64,000 nt of DNA from Halostagnicola larsenii XH-48. Lineage in GTDB: Archaea > Halobacteriota > Halobacteria > Halobacteriales > Natrialbaceae. Positions 28,277-36,896 of this stretch are shown here, piece after piece. The stretch is taken from assembly GCF_000517625.1 (NCBI RefSeq), contig NZ_CP007055.1, positions 1,860,001-1,924,000 on the forward strand. The letters run 5' to 3'. The notes beneath the pieces are model-generated. The model did no database searches. It had not been told where the DNA came from and worked only from the letters and a program-made list of their open reading frames with translations. Within the stretch, counting starts at the first letter, position 1. The number at the start of each line of letters is the position of its first letter. A program made the translations under genes and the position numbers.

Positions 28277-28617
28277 CGACGATCGACGTCGGCGACGGTG
28301 AGGACGCCAGAGACGGGCTCATGACGCTCGTCGTTACCGTCGTCGAACTGCTCATCGAGGCCCTCGAACGGGAGGCCGTCCGCCGAATGGAGTCCGGTGA
28401 TCTCGACGACGAAGAGATCGAACGGCTCGGGGAACAGCTCGCGACGATCGAAGCCGAACTCGAGGAGCTGAAATCGGACGAGGGTATCGACGACGGCGTC
28501 GACGACCTTCGGGGAGACCTAGACGGGCTGGTACGCGACGCGATCGAGCAGTTAGAGGGAGGATACTCCGAACACAAACGACCCGGCTACTCCGTCTTCG
28601 GAGGTGAGGACGAATGA
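28273..28617 (+). CDS. gvpK: Gas vesicle protein GvpK
   Basis: 114 aa, usual length. GvpK core: [51 protein letters not shown] (about 16-68). Essential accessory protein of unknown mechanism. Coupled by ATGA overlaps to gvpJ upstream and gvpL downstream. Confidence 0.94.
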   Translation: MTTIDVGDGEDARDGLMTLVVTVVELLIEALEREAVRRMESGDLDDEEIERLGEQLATIEAELEELKSDEGIDDGVDDLRGDLDGLVRDAIEQLEGGYSEHKRPGYSVFGGEDE

Positions 28618-29543
28618 GTGGAGATCGGGCAGGGTCCGGCGTCGACTCTCGAGAGGAACGGCGCGGTGCCGTCGAGTCGGATTCGCTTCCCGACATCGAA
28701 GAGGGACGCTACCTCTACTGTGCCGTTCGAGTCGACGGGGACGACTCTCGAGGCGAAGACTCACGAAACGGGGATGCGCTCGACCTCGAGACCGGCGGGG
28801 TCGACGGCGAACCCGTTTCCGTGATCTCCGTCGGCGATATCGGCGTCGTCTGCCACGAGTGCGACGGACTCTACGATTCGGACGACCTCGCTCAGGTCAA
28901 ACGCTGGCTCGTTCGTCACCAGACCGTCGTCGATGCCGCGGGCGAGCAGTTCGGAACGCCGATCCCGTTCCAGTTCGATACGATCATCAGAACCGACGAC
29001 GATGGAGTCCGCGAGTGGCTTCGAAACGAGTCCGACACGCTCGAGCCCACGCTCGAGGAACTCGCAGGCCACTGGGAGTACCGCATCGAGGTCGTCGAGA
29101 CGGACCCGCTCGAGGAACAACGGCTGCTCGAACGCGACGAGCAACTCGCCGACCTCCGAGAGCGGATCGACGACTCGGGGTCGGGAACCGCACATTTACT
29201 CGAAAAACAGTACGAACAGCGTCTCAAACAGTTGCGAGCGGATCGCCGAGAGCGTATCGAAGCCGACCTCCGAGAGCGGATCGACGAACGCGTCAGGGAG
29301 GTACACGCCCTCGAGCGATCGCCGAACGCCACGCTCGACGATGGATCGGATGATTCGGCAGAGACCTCGCTCGATTCCGGAGAAACGCTGTGCCGGTTCA
29401 CCGTGCTCGCTCACGAAGATGAGGAGGGCGCTGTCGGTTCGGTTCTCGACGACGTCGCGTCGAATCCCGGGTTCACGGTCAAATTCACCGGCCCGTGGCC
29501 GCCGTACACGTTCGCCCCCGAACTCGGAGGGAACGACGGATGA
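28614..29543 (+). CDS. gvpL: Gas vesicle protein GvpL
   Basis: 309 aa. GvpF/GvpL family: [12 protein letters not shown] near the N terminus (about 31-42), [20 protein letters not shown] (about 103-122) and the C-terminal [16 protein letters not shown]. It is considered a hub that binds several Gvp proteins. A coiled, Arg/Glu-rich middle (about 170-235) separates the two conserved halves, and the linker before the last block is acidic. Confidence 0.94.
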   Translation: MSGDRAGSGVDSREERRGAVESDSLPDIEEGRYLYCAVRVDGDDSRGEDSRNGDALDLETGGVDGEPVSVISVGDIGVVCHECDGLYDSDDLAQVKRWLVRHQTVVDAAGEQFGTPIPFQFDTIIRTDDDGVREWLRNESDTLEPTLEELAGHWEYRIEVVETDPLEEQRLLERDEQLADLRERIDDSGSGTAHLLEKQYEQRLKQLRADRRERIEADLRERIDERVREVHALERSPNATLDDGSDDSAETSLDSGETLCRFTVLAHEDEEGAVGSVLDDVASNPGFTVKFTGPWPPYTFAPELGGNDG

Positions 29544-29848
29544 TGCCGAGTAAGGACGACGAGGCGCTGGTCGACCTCCTCGACGTGATCCTGCGTGACG
29601 GCGTCATCCTTCGCGCCGACGTGATCATTTCGGTCGCCGAAATCCCCCTCGTCGGGCTCAAACTCACTGCCGCGCTCGCCGGAATGGACACGATGACCGA
29701 ATACGGGCTCTTCGAGGAGTGGGATGTCGAGCGGCGCCGTTCGCCGATCACCCGCCGGCAGTACGGCGACTCGAAAAAACGCGAGCGGCCCGTACCCGTA
29801 GCGAGGGGGCACGCCGAAGAGTCTGGAACGCTCGAGGAACGAAACTGA
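29543..29848 (+). CDS. gvpM: Gas vesicle protein GvpM (GvpA family)
   Basis: 101 aa. GvpA-fold minor protein: ALVDLLDVILRDGVILRADV, IISVAEIPLVGLKLTAALAG and MTEYGLFEEWD (about 8-60) are typical of GvpM. Two adjacent ATG codons (29540 and 29543) are possible starts; both overlap the gvpL stop. The 40-residue tail is basic and not conserved. Last gene of the rightward gas vesicle unit. Confidence 0.93.
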   Translation: MPSKDDEALVDLLDVILRDGVILRADVIISVAEIPLVGLKLTAALAGMDTMTEYGLFEEWDVERRRSPITRRQYGDSKKRERPVPVARGHAEESGTLEERN

Positions 29849-29943
29849 ACGACGTCGGAACGAACGAAGCGGACACAAGGGAAGAAGAACCGGGATCACA
29901 CGTCCGCGTTCGGTGCGGGGATCGATACCTCGTTTCGGACCAG

Positions 29944-30159
29944 TCAAGCGAACTTCGGTCGTTCCCTGGTAAGTTCGACGTCACCGGTAACGCTCGCTTC
30001 GTCGTGATCCTCGTCGTAGATGTACTGCCCGGTCGCCTCGCAGAGGGTGCACTCGTAATGTTCCGTGATTTCGTTTATCATCTCGCCGTCTTCGAAGTAC
30101 ACCCGGCTCTGCGTGATCTGGAGAAACTGGGCGGTCTCGCAGTTCGTGCAGGTGATCAT
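29944..30159 (-). CDS. Small zinc-finger protein (haloarchaeal micro-protein)
   Basis: 71 aa. Two CxxC knuckles, CTNC (residues 4-7) and CTLC (about 37-40), flank ITEHYE and should bind one zinc ion. Such small four-cysteine proteins are common in haloarchaea and mostly uncharacterised. It converges on gvpM, with 95 bp between; no evidence that it acts in gas vesicle formation. Confidence 0.75.
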   Translation of the reverse strand: MITCTNCETAQFLQITQSRVYFEDGEMINEITEHYECTLCEATGQYIYDEDHDEASVTGDVELTRERPKFA

Positions 30160-31023
30160 ACCGACCTCTCAGCCGGGACAGGTTGTAGTTATCCGGCTTG
30201 TAACCGAAAGTAGGCGATTTCTATGAGCGAATTAACGGATTTTCGATTCGGGCGAGCGACCCCCTCCCAGCGAGTGGCTGTGACAGCCGAATCATCGATC
30301 GTTAGCCACTGGGTAAGAAGCGTATACCGCCAGAGTGCGCCACGAATGCGACGCTGCGAGAATTCTTAAATCAGGGGAGTAAAACGCCGTCTACCGGCGA
30401 AAAACGATACCGTTCGGCCGTAAGATGGTCCTCGAAACGCAGGTCGGAAATCCCGCACGGTTTCGGAACTGGTGCCAGTCGATATCGTTGCTTGTCCGAA
30501 CTGAAACGGTTACGTAAAACGGACGGGAAGCCGGATCAGTTGGTCGAATTCACATCGGTTCGACGCTCGAGTCGGTTCGGAACGAACCGACCTGGACGAT
30601 CGGCGCATTCGGAGTCGCCGTTCCCTGAATTATCCGCCGTTTCGACTGTTTGCAACGATTGCTCGACACTCACCCTCGTCTGACGACCTCCGTAGGCAAT
30701 CACCACCAAGAGAAACGACCAGCTATCGTCCCACGTGAAGCGGATGCGGTGATTCCGTAGCCGGACGGTACGAGCCAGACACACGACAGCGACGATTAGT
30801 TTTGATACGCTACTCTCCAACAGGTTGTTCATAACAAAACAACAGCTTCCCATCGACTCAATCGCGGGGAAATCACCCCGTCGGGTGCGTGCCCAGTGCT
30901 CATCACGTACTGACCGTACGATTGCGTGTCCGTGCCCGGATCCTCGAGGCGGCTTCGCCCCCGTGTCGGGGAGCTCATGTCTCTCAACCCAGGACGGGCT
31001 CCCGCCCCCGTCTGGGCTTCGAT
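30160..31023. other. 864-bp region without a convincing gene
   Basis: Parts of this stretch are AT-richer than the surrounding genes. Short frames exist (63 aa at 30492, 105 aa on the minus strand 30536-30853, and a 48-codon frame from ATG 30223) but none has a recognisable domain or family. The block around 30780-30850 has TTGTTcataacaAAACAA-like inverted sequence. It may be a decayed insertion or a spacer. Two GC-rich stem-loops at its right end follow the alcohol dehydrogenase stop. Confidence 0.5.
30959..31016 (-). terminator. Tandem stem-loops just downstream of the alcohol dehydrogenase
   Basis: Two hairpins: CCCCG-TGT-CGGGG (30959-30971) and a 10-bp stem with one bulged base, CCCAGgACGGG / CCCGTCTGGG (30988-31016, 8-nt loop). 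The second starts 7 bp after the stop of the leftward gene at 31024. No T-run follows directly, so a role as mRNA 3' end protector is as likely as termination. Confidence 0.45.
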
Positions 31024-32085
31024 CTAGAACTCGGTAATGACTGGAATGCCGACAGTGTCGTACGTATCCATCGAGGCGAGCGTCTCCGGAACGTCCGCGA
31101 GCGAGAGCGTCTCGCCAACGATCTTGCCCGGCTCGAGAGTTCCCTGTGCGATGAGCGTGAACAGCTCATCGTAGCGGACGAGCGGCATCCCGAATGATCC
31201 GTGGAACTCAATCTCCTGCATCGTCATCGCATCGACGGGAACCGATACTTCGCCGCCTTCCGCTCCCGTAGTGAGTCCAACCTGCACGTGAGTTCCGGTC
31301 TTTCCGAGGCTTTGGATGGAGTTCCTGCAGGTTTCTTCGATACCCAGCGCATCCAGTGAGACGTCCGCTCCGCGGTCAGCGATAGCCGTCACCTCGCCTG
31401 CCGTATCGTCCGTCTCAGAAGCGTTGACCGTCGCAACCGCACCCAGCTCTCGAGCCCGCTCGAGTTTGTCCTCGCGAACGTCGACCGCGATGGGATGCGC
31501 GCCGAGTGCGTCCGCAATGTGAACCGCCGACAGACCGACGCCGCCGCAACCGTGGATCGCGACCCGGTCACCGGGTCGGAGCTCCGCCCGGTCTGCGAGG
31601 GCGTGGTAGGCGGTCATAAATCGGCATCCCAGTCCCGCCATCTCGGTGAAATCGACATCGTCGGGAAGTTCGACGCAGTTGAAATCCGCCTCGCGAACGG
31701 GGAACGCCTCCGCGAACGCACCCGGCGCGACACCGGTAAATCCCAGCGGAATCACCGTATCGCAGACGTTCGCTCGGCCGGCACGACAGTGGGGACAGCT
31801 TCCGTCGGCGAGGTGAAACGGAACCGTCACGCGGTCGCCTTCGGCGAGCGTTTCGACCGCATCGCCGACCTCGGAGACGATTCCGGCTGGCTCGTGACCG
31901 AGAATCTGGCCCTCGGGGGCTTTCGCACCCACCCAACCCCAGTCGCCCTGCCACGCGTGCCAATCGCTCCGACAGATTCCGCAGGCTTCGGGTTCGACGA
32001 TCACCTGATCCGGTCCCGGCTCCGGGTAGTCGACTTCCTCGATCACGAGCGGTTCGCCGTGTTCCTCGAGTACTGCGGCGCGCAT
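31024..32085 (-). CDS. adh: Zinc-dependent alcohol dehydrogenase (MDR family)
   Basis: 353 aa. NAD(P)-dependent oxidation of an alcohol. Catalytic zinc ligands are in CGICRSDWH (about 36-44) and GHEPAG (about 63-68). The lobe loop GSCPHCRAGRANVC (about 95-108) has three Cys; the usual first Cys of C-x2-C-x2-C-x7-C is replaced by Asp (ADGSC). Rossmann motif GCGGVGLSAVH (about 169-179), followed by VDVRED, an acidic residue that suggests NAD. Substrate unknown; family members include primary and long-chain alcohol dehydrogenases. Confidence 0.92.
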   Translation of the reverse strand: MRAAVLEEHGEPLVIEEVDYPEPGPDQVIVEPEACGICRSDWHAWQGDWGWVGAKAPEGQILGHEPAGIVSEVGDAVETLAEGDRVTVPFHLADGSCPHCRAGRANVCDTVIPLGFTGVAPGAFAEAFPVREADFNCVELPDDVDFTEMAGLGCRFMTAYHALADRAELRPGDRVAIHGCGGVGLSAVHIADALGAHPIAVDVREDKLERARELGAVATVNASETDDTAGEVTAIADRGADVSLDALGIEETCRNSIQSLGKTGTHVQVGLTTGAEGGEVSVPVDAMTMQEIEFHGSFGMPLVRYDELFTLIAQGTLEPGKIVGETLSLADVPETLASMDTYDTVGIPVITEF

Positions 32086-32234
32086 GAGTTGGGCATTCCG
32101 GACGCATCCTATAGTTCAGCGGGATCGTTCAGACAGCGTATCGGTCGCCTGAAACCCGCCATCGAGAACGTCGCGTGAACTCGAGTGATGTCGAAACCGA
32201 TCGAGGCTCACCCCCACCACTCGCGTCGTGGGAC

Positions 32235-33575
32235 TCACTCGAGTCGCGCCAGGAGGTTGAGCGCGTAGACCGTCCGCAACACGTCGACGCTCTTTCCCTG
32301 ATCGAAGACGAGGTCGTCCGTCCGGAGGACGTGGTCGAGCGTATCCTGCGAGGAGTGTTCGGGAGCCGCGGCGATGCCAGCGTCGTTGTCGTCGACCCAC
32401 TTCATCACCCGTAGGTCGCTCTTGGAGTCGCCCATCACCAGCGCGAACGGGTCGTCGATTCCTAACACGTCGAGCGCCCTCTCGACGCCGACGACCTTGT
32501 TCAACTCGAGGCTGCCGATTTCGGCCGCGTCGGCCTCGTAGTAGGCCACGTCGATTCGCTCGAGCACGTCGGTCAGTTCGGACGGCGTCGAATCCGCGTC
32601 GAGGTCCGGATAGGCGCGTTCGCTCTCGAGGACGGCGCGGATCTCGGGGTCCTGATCGGCGTAAAACGCTCGCGTCCACTCGCTGACCGTGTTCCCCGCG
32701 ATGGTTCGGGTGCCATTGCCGTCGCCGCTATTATCGGGACCACCGCCGTCCTTTTCATCGCCATCGCTGCCCTCGTCTCGAGGGCTTTTGGAACCGACCT
32801 CGAGCGCAGCGCCGACGGCGTCTGCGAGCAGGTCGATCAGATACACCAGCGCCTCGTCGATGACCGCTCGAGCCTGTGAGGTCCCGGTTTCGTAGTTGGG
32901 TTTCATCGTCACGTTGAACTCGTTGCCCTGTAAGTGACAGCCCCGTCGGAGGTCCGTCGGCGCCTCCGGGAGCACCCGGCTTCGAACGTCGTCGAACACC
33001 GTTCGGATCTCCTCGTCTAAGTCCTCGTAGAGCAACTGCTTCGTGTTCGCCCCGTGGCCGGGCGTAAAGACGCCCGTCCCCGCCTCGTAGACGATCGAGA
33101 GGTCGCCCGAGTGGACGATTTCGCTGCCCAGCCCCTGGATGGCAAAGCCCTTGACGTTCTCTAATGTCTGGCCGGTACAGATGACGATCGGAATCCCCGC
33201 CTCGTGAAACTCCGTGAGCATGTGCAGCGTATCCCGCGGAATCTCGTTGTCCGTCCCGCCGGCGGACCGAAGCGTCTCGTCGACGTCGAGGACGAGGACG
33301 TTCACCGCCCGGTCGTACTTCGCGCCCAGATCGAGGGCGGTAAACGCCTGCTCTCGAGTCGCCCGCGCGACGACCTCGGCGAAGGTCTCGCCCGCGGCGA
33401 AATCGCCCCGAATCTCGTCTTTTCGCTCCTCGAGCACCGTGTTCGCTTCCTGCCAGTGCTCGAGGGCCGCTCTCGAGTCGATCGCCGGAAAGACGTCCAC
33501 GAACTCCTGGTACTCCCGGAGCGTCTTCGTGTCGTACTCGTCGTAGAGGCGGTAGACGAGGTCGTATCGTTCCAT
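32235..33575 (-). CDS. HAD-superfamily hydrolase-like protein
   Basis: 446 aa. Predicted phosphatase. HAD motif I is LVLDVDETLRSAGG (about 92-105), motif II VICTGQT (about 125-131), and the late motif FALVMGDSKSDLRVMKW with the metal Asp pair at about 383-399. A disordered acidic/Gly insertion (about 258-285) interrupts the cap. The N-terminal 90 residues are helical and particular to the haloarchaeal group. ATG 33575 (MERYDLV) is preferred over an ATG 57 bp upstream. Substrate unknown. Confidence 0.85.
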   Translation of the reverse strand: MERYDLVYRLYDEYDTKTLREYQEFVDVFPAIDSRAALEHWQEANTVLEERKDEIRGDFAAGETFAEVVARATREQAFTALDLGAKYDRAVNVLVLDVDETLRSAGGTDNEIPRDTLHMLTEFHEAGIPIVICTGQTLENVKGFAIQGLGSEIVHSGDLSIVYEAGTGVFTPGHGANTKQLLYEDLDEEIRTVFDDVRSRVLPEAPTDLRRGCHLQGNEFNVTMKPNYETGTSQARAVIDEALVYLIDLLADAVGAALEVGSKSPRDEGSDGDEKDGGGPDNSGDGNGTRTIAGNTVSEWTRAFYADQDPEIRAVLESERAYPDLDADSTPSELTDVLERIDVAYYEADAAEIGSLELNKVVGVERALDVLGIDDPFALVMGDSKSDLRVMKWVDDNDAGIAAAPEHSSQDTLDHVLRTDDLVFDQGKSVDVLRTVYALNLLARLE

Positions 33576-33701
33576 GTTCCCTACAGGTGGGGGCAGTGGG
33601 ATAATCGTTTCCCGGTTCGATTGGCTCGACACCGCCGGGTTGGAAAACGGCGGTCGCTCGAGTGCGTCGACGGTTTGGTCGCCACGGGCCCGTCGCCCCG
33701 C

Positions 33702-35213
33702 TCAGTCGTCGGCGTGCAGCGCCGTTCCCTCGAGTTGGGGGCGAGCCACGTCGCGGTCGGTCTCTTCGCCCTCGATGTCGTATGGATATTCGCCGGTTAC
33801 ACAGCCCATACAGAGGTCGTCGCGGTCGTTCTCGAGAACGCCTGCGACGCCGTCGGTCGAGAGGTACGCGAGGCTGTCGGCGTCGATGGCGTCGCAGACT
33901 TCTTCGGTGTCCTTGTCGGCGGCGATGAGTTCCTCCCGCGTCGCCATGTCGATGCCCATGTAACAGGGCGCGACGATGGGCGGCGCGCCGATGCGCATGT
34001 GGACCTCCTCGGCCCCGCAGTCTTTGAGCAATTGCACGAGCTGCGTGGAGGTCGTCCCGCGAACGATGGAGTCGTCGATGAGCGTGACGGTCTTGCCCTC
34101 GACGGTCGACTTGATCGGGTTGAGCTTCAGCCGAACCGCCCGCTCGCGTTCGTCCTGGGTCGGCATGATGAACGTCCGGCCCACGTACCGGTTTTTCATC
34201 AGCCCCTCGGCGAACTCGACGCCGTCGTCGTTCTCGTCTCGGGGCTCACCTTCGGCCGACGTTTCGCTCGCGGCGTCGGCGTAGCCGGAGGCGAACGCCC
34301 GCCCCGAGTCGGGGACCGGCATCACGACGTCCGTTTCCACGCCACTTTCCTCCCAGAGCGTGCGACCGAGTTCGCGTCGGGCCTCGTAGACGAGCGTGTC
34401 GTCGATCACGCTGTCGGGCCGGGCGAAGTAGACGTGTTCGAAAAAGCAGTGTGCCGTGTGTTCGCGCTCGATCAACTGGTAGGAATCGAATCCCCGCCCG
34501 TCTTCCTGCAGGACGACGAGTTCGCCCGGCCGAACGTCGCGGACGAGTTCGCCGTCGAGCGTGTCGATCGCTGCGGATTCGGAGGCCAGAATGTAACCGT
34601 CCTCGAGCTTCCCGATACAGAGCGGGCGATTCCCCTGCGGGTCGCGCACGCCCATGATCGTCTCGTCGTGGCTGATCGTAAGCGAGTACGAGCCGTGAAT
34701 TCGCTGCATCGTGCGCTTTACCGCGCGAACGAGGTCCTCCTCGAGCAAGTTGCGCGCGAGGTCGTGGGCGATCACTTCGGTGTCGCCGTCGCTCGTAAAG
34801 GCGTGGCCCGCGCCGGCGAGTTCGTCCCGAATTTCGTCGGCGTTGACGAGGTTGCCGTTGTGGCTGAGTCCGAGCGACCCGCTCTTGAACGACACCGAAA
34901 AGGGTTGTGCACAGGAGGAGTCGACCGATCCCGCCGTCGGGTAGCGGACGTGTCCGATCCCCGCCGAACCGTTGAGCACGTCGAGGTCGCCCTCGCCGAA
35001 CACGTCGCCGACGAGGCCCATGTCGACGTGGCTGTGTTGTTGGAAGCCGTCGTGGGTAACGATCCCCGCAGACTCCTGGCCGCGGTGCTGGAGTGCATAG
35101 AGCGCGTAGTACAACGGCCGTGCCGCGTCTCGACCGTTCAGTGCGACGCCGACGACGCCGCACTTCTCGGTCATTCCTGTTCGCCGGGGAGTCTCGCCCC
35201 GCGCTTCAGTCAT
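33702..35213 (-). CDS. purF: Amidophosphoribosyltransferase (PurF)
   Basis: 503 aa. First step of purine synthesis, PRPP plus glutamine to phosphoribosylamine. The N-terminal glutamine amidotransferase nucleophile is the Cys of MTEKCGVVGVAL, preceded by a short leader that is normally removed; HRGQESAG and the RYPTAG region are present. The PRPP domain has VMPVPDSGRAFASGYA and LIDDSIVRGTTS (about 350-375). ATG 35213 fits a TATA box 28 bp upstream (leaderless); an internal ATG at 35174 would leave a 39-nt leader. A long open frame on the opposite strand is only a GC-bias shadow. Confidence 0.96.
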   Translation of the reverse strand: MTEARGETPRRTGMTEKCGVVGVALNGRDAARPLYYALYALQHRGQESAGIVTHDGFQQHSHVDMGLVGDVFGEGDLDVLNGSAGIGHVRYPTAGSVDSSCAQPFSVSFKSGSLGLSHNGNLVNADEIRDELAGAGHAFTSDGDTEVIAHDLARNLLEEDLVRAVKRTMQRIHGSYSLTISHDETIMGVRDPQGNRPLCIGKLEDGYILASESAAIDTLDGELVRDVRPGELVVLQEDGRGFDSYQLIEREHTAHCFFEHVYFARPDSVIDDTLVYEARRELGRTLWEESGVETDVVMPVPDSGRAFASGYADAASETSAEGEPRDENDDGVEFAEGLMKNRYVGRTFIMPTQDERERAVRLKLNPIKSTVEGKTVTLIDDSIVRGTTSTQLVQLLKDCGAEEVHMRIGAPPIVAPCYMGIDMATREELIAADKDTEEVCDAIDADSLAYLSTDGVAGVLENDRDDLCMGCVTGEYPYDIEGEETDRDVARPQLEGTALHADD

Positions 35214-35235
35214 GGCTCACCCTACGGAGCCCAAC

Positions 35236-35246
35236 CGATAAAAACT
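35236..35246 (-). promoter_or_regulatory. TATA box of purF
   Basis: Read leftwards, GTTTTTATCGG, centred about 28 bp before the purF ATG at 35213. It decides the upstream start codon. Confidence 0.6.
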
Positions 35247-35279
35247 TCCTTGTTTGTGCTCGAATCAGTCTCGAAAACG

Positions 35280-35294
35280 CGAAATATATGCACG
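35280..35294 (-). promoter_or_regulatory. Candidate purine operator upstream of purF
   Basis: Read towards purF: CGTGCATATATTTCG, 66 bp before the ATG and about 35 bp upstream of the TATA box. Nearly the same sequence in the same orientation lies 55 bp before the purine permease (56859-56874). It also overlaps a perfect 7-bp inverted repeat GCGAAAT-(9)-ATTTCGC (35279-35301). Confidence 0.45.
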
Positions 35295-35331
35295 ATTTCG
35301 CATACTCGTTGGGCCGCGATCGGTTTCACCG

Positions 35332-35375
35332 ACGGTTCACGCGCCGGCGGAGCAACAACGGTTCACGCGCCGGCG
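35332..35375. repeat. 18-bp direct repeat between purF and ctaA
   Basis: ACGGTTCACGCGCCGGCG occurs perfectly at 35332-35349 and 35358-35375, a 26-bp period. Each copy contains the palindrome CGCCGGCG. It lies between the divergent purF and ctaA promoters. Confidence 0.75.
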
Positions 35376-35451
35376 AAGATTCGATTCTCGAGCGCTGGGA
35401 CCGACTCGGATAACCTAAATGCAACCGTTCCCAAGCCCAGCCTGAACGACC

Positions 35452-36315
35452 GTGTCGTCTACTACACACACATCCAACTCGACAATGCGCTCGCTCCACG
35501 ATCGGTTCGACTTTCCGCATCTGCTGGCGGCGACGCTCGTGCTGGTCGGCGCGACGATCCTTCTCGGTGTCGCGGCGAAAGCGACCGGCTCCGGCCTCGG
35601 CTGTGAGGCGAACTGGCCCCGATGTGACGCCGGCCCGTTCAACCTGTTTCCGGCCCACATCGTGAGTTTTTACGAGTGGTTCCACCGCTTCGTCTCGATG
35701 TTCGCAGGCTTCGCGATCATCGGGACTGCCGTCGCCTCGATCCGGCTGGCAGACGTCGACCGGCGCGTCACCGCCCTGGTCGTCCTCGGGATGATACTGA
35801 CGCCGATCCAGGTCGCACTCGGCCGAGAAACCGTCCAGCAGTACACCACGGACATCCTCTCGCTTCACTTCTGGACGGCGATCCTGATATTCACCCTGTT
35901 CGTCGTCGCGACGATTCTCGTCTGGGCTCCGCGGCTGACCGGGGGCCAGGTTACCACCGCCCTCATCGTGGGGGCCCTGACAGTCCCGGTTCACGTCGGG
36001 CTGAGCCTGTTCTATCTCAGTCCTGGGGCGAGCTATCCCCCCCGCGTACAGATCGCCCAGTACGGAGTCTCGCTGGCGGTAGTCTCCGTGGGTGTCTTCG
36101 TCGCACTCGTCGGTCGACGCCGCTTCGACAAAACACGGGTGCGAAGCGTGCTCTCCGTGTCCCTGGTACTCGCCTATCTGACCGTCTTTTTCGGTCGCCA
36201 GTCCGTCGCAGGATTCAACCAACTGGTCGATATCACCTACCTCGGACTCGCGACGGTGTTGACGGTTACGTTCGCTGTGGGGGTACTGCTCACGAGGGCC
36301 AGTTCCCGGTCGTAG
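35452..36315 (+). CDS. ctaA: Heme A synthase-like protein (CtaA/Cox15)
   Basis: 287 aa, eight predicted membrane helices. Converts heme O to heme A for terminal oxidases. First-half motifs are normal: TGSGLGCEANWPRC (about 46-59), EWFHRFVSM with a heme His, and LSLHFWTA with the second. In the second half I find only the His of PVHVGLS; the region that normally holds the last His reads FNQLVDITYLG. GTG 35452 follows cctaaatg at about 30 bp (leaderless); ATG 35485 is an alternative that drops 11 residues. Divergent from purF. Confidence 0.88.
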   Translation: MSSTTHTSNSTMRSLHDRFDFPHLLAATLVLVGATILLGVAAKATGSGLGCEANWPRCDAGPFNLFPAHIVSFYEWFHRFVSMFAGFAIIGTAVASIRLADVDRRVTALVVLGMILTPIQVALGRETVQQYTTDILSLHFWTAILIFTLFVVATILVWAPRLTGGQVTTALIVGALTVPVHVGLSLFYLSPGASYPPRVQIAQYGVSLAVVSVGVFVALVGRRRFDKTRVRSVLSVSLVLAYLTVFFGRQSVAGFNQLVDITYLGLATVLTVTFAVGVLLTRASSRS

Positions 36316-36404
36316 ACGACTGAATCGAACGCTATCGAATCACCGAACGTGCATCGTCTCGAGCAGCGAATCCTGCCTCGGACTCGAGCCGTCGACTGAG
36401 ACAG

Positions 36405-36896
36405 CTACGAGAGCACTGCAACCAGCCAGACGCTAGCGGCGGTCACGACGACGCCTATCGCGAACAGCGCGTAGTTGGCGACCGGATTCGCCGCCGGTGT
36501 CAGTTCCGCAGTGTAATGATAGCTCGAGACCGGCCGGAACGGCCGGATTCCCATCGGCGTGATCGCGTCCGCGAGGAGGTGTGAGAGGATCGAGAGCGTG
36601 CCGACGACGAACGCGAACGGAACGATGAGAGAGACCGAACTCGAGAGTGTCCCGGTGAGGAGCACCGAGGCGGCCGCTGCAAGAACCACACCAACGAGCA
36701 CGGCGAACCCCAGCGTGTGCGTGATGCCCCGGTGTTCGAGGAACGGGACGTCGTGATCGCAGTCGGGGAACGTCGAGAGCGACACGCAGACGAGGCCACC
36801 GACGACGGCGAGACCCTCTGCTCCCGCGAGTGCGACGCCCACGCCGAGCGGCGCGTACGCGAGGAGGGCGACGCCGAAATGGCCGAACCGATACAT
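36405..36896 (-). CDS. YdjM/DUF457-type membrane-bound metal-dependent hydrolase
   Basis: 163 aa, about four to five membrane helices. The pattern FPDCDHDVPFLEHRGITHTL (about 43-62) gives the Asp/His metal site, and SHLLADAITPMGIRPFRP (about 105-122) the second His/Asp cluster. Function in archaea unknown; probably acts on a membrane or wall component. It converges on ctaA, with 89 bp between stops. Confidence 0.85.
   Translation of the reverse strand: MYRFGHFGVALLAYAPLGVGVALAGAEGLAVVGGLVCVSLSTFPDCDHDVPFLEHRGITHTLGFAVLVGVVLAAAASVLLTGTLSSSVSLIVPFAFVVGTLSILSHLLADAITPMGIRPFRPVSSYHYTAELTPAANPVANYALFAIGVVVTAASVWLVAVLS

Noticed and set aside
30223-30369. 48-codon frame starting MSELTDFRFG
   Set aside because: No conserved feature; codon use is not distinct and no promoter at the expected distance.
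30536-30853. 105-codon minus-strand frame, possibly a transposase remnant
   Set aside because: I could not match it to any transposase motif (no DDE or HUH residues), and no terminal repeats or target duplication were seen.
33204-35606. Very long open frame (800 codons) on the plus strand
   Set aside because: It is antisense to the clear HAD and purF genes, has no domain, and arises from GC-rich third positions.
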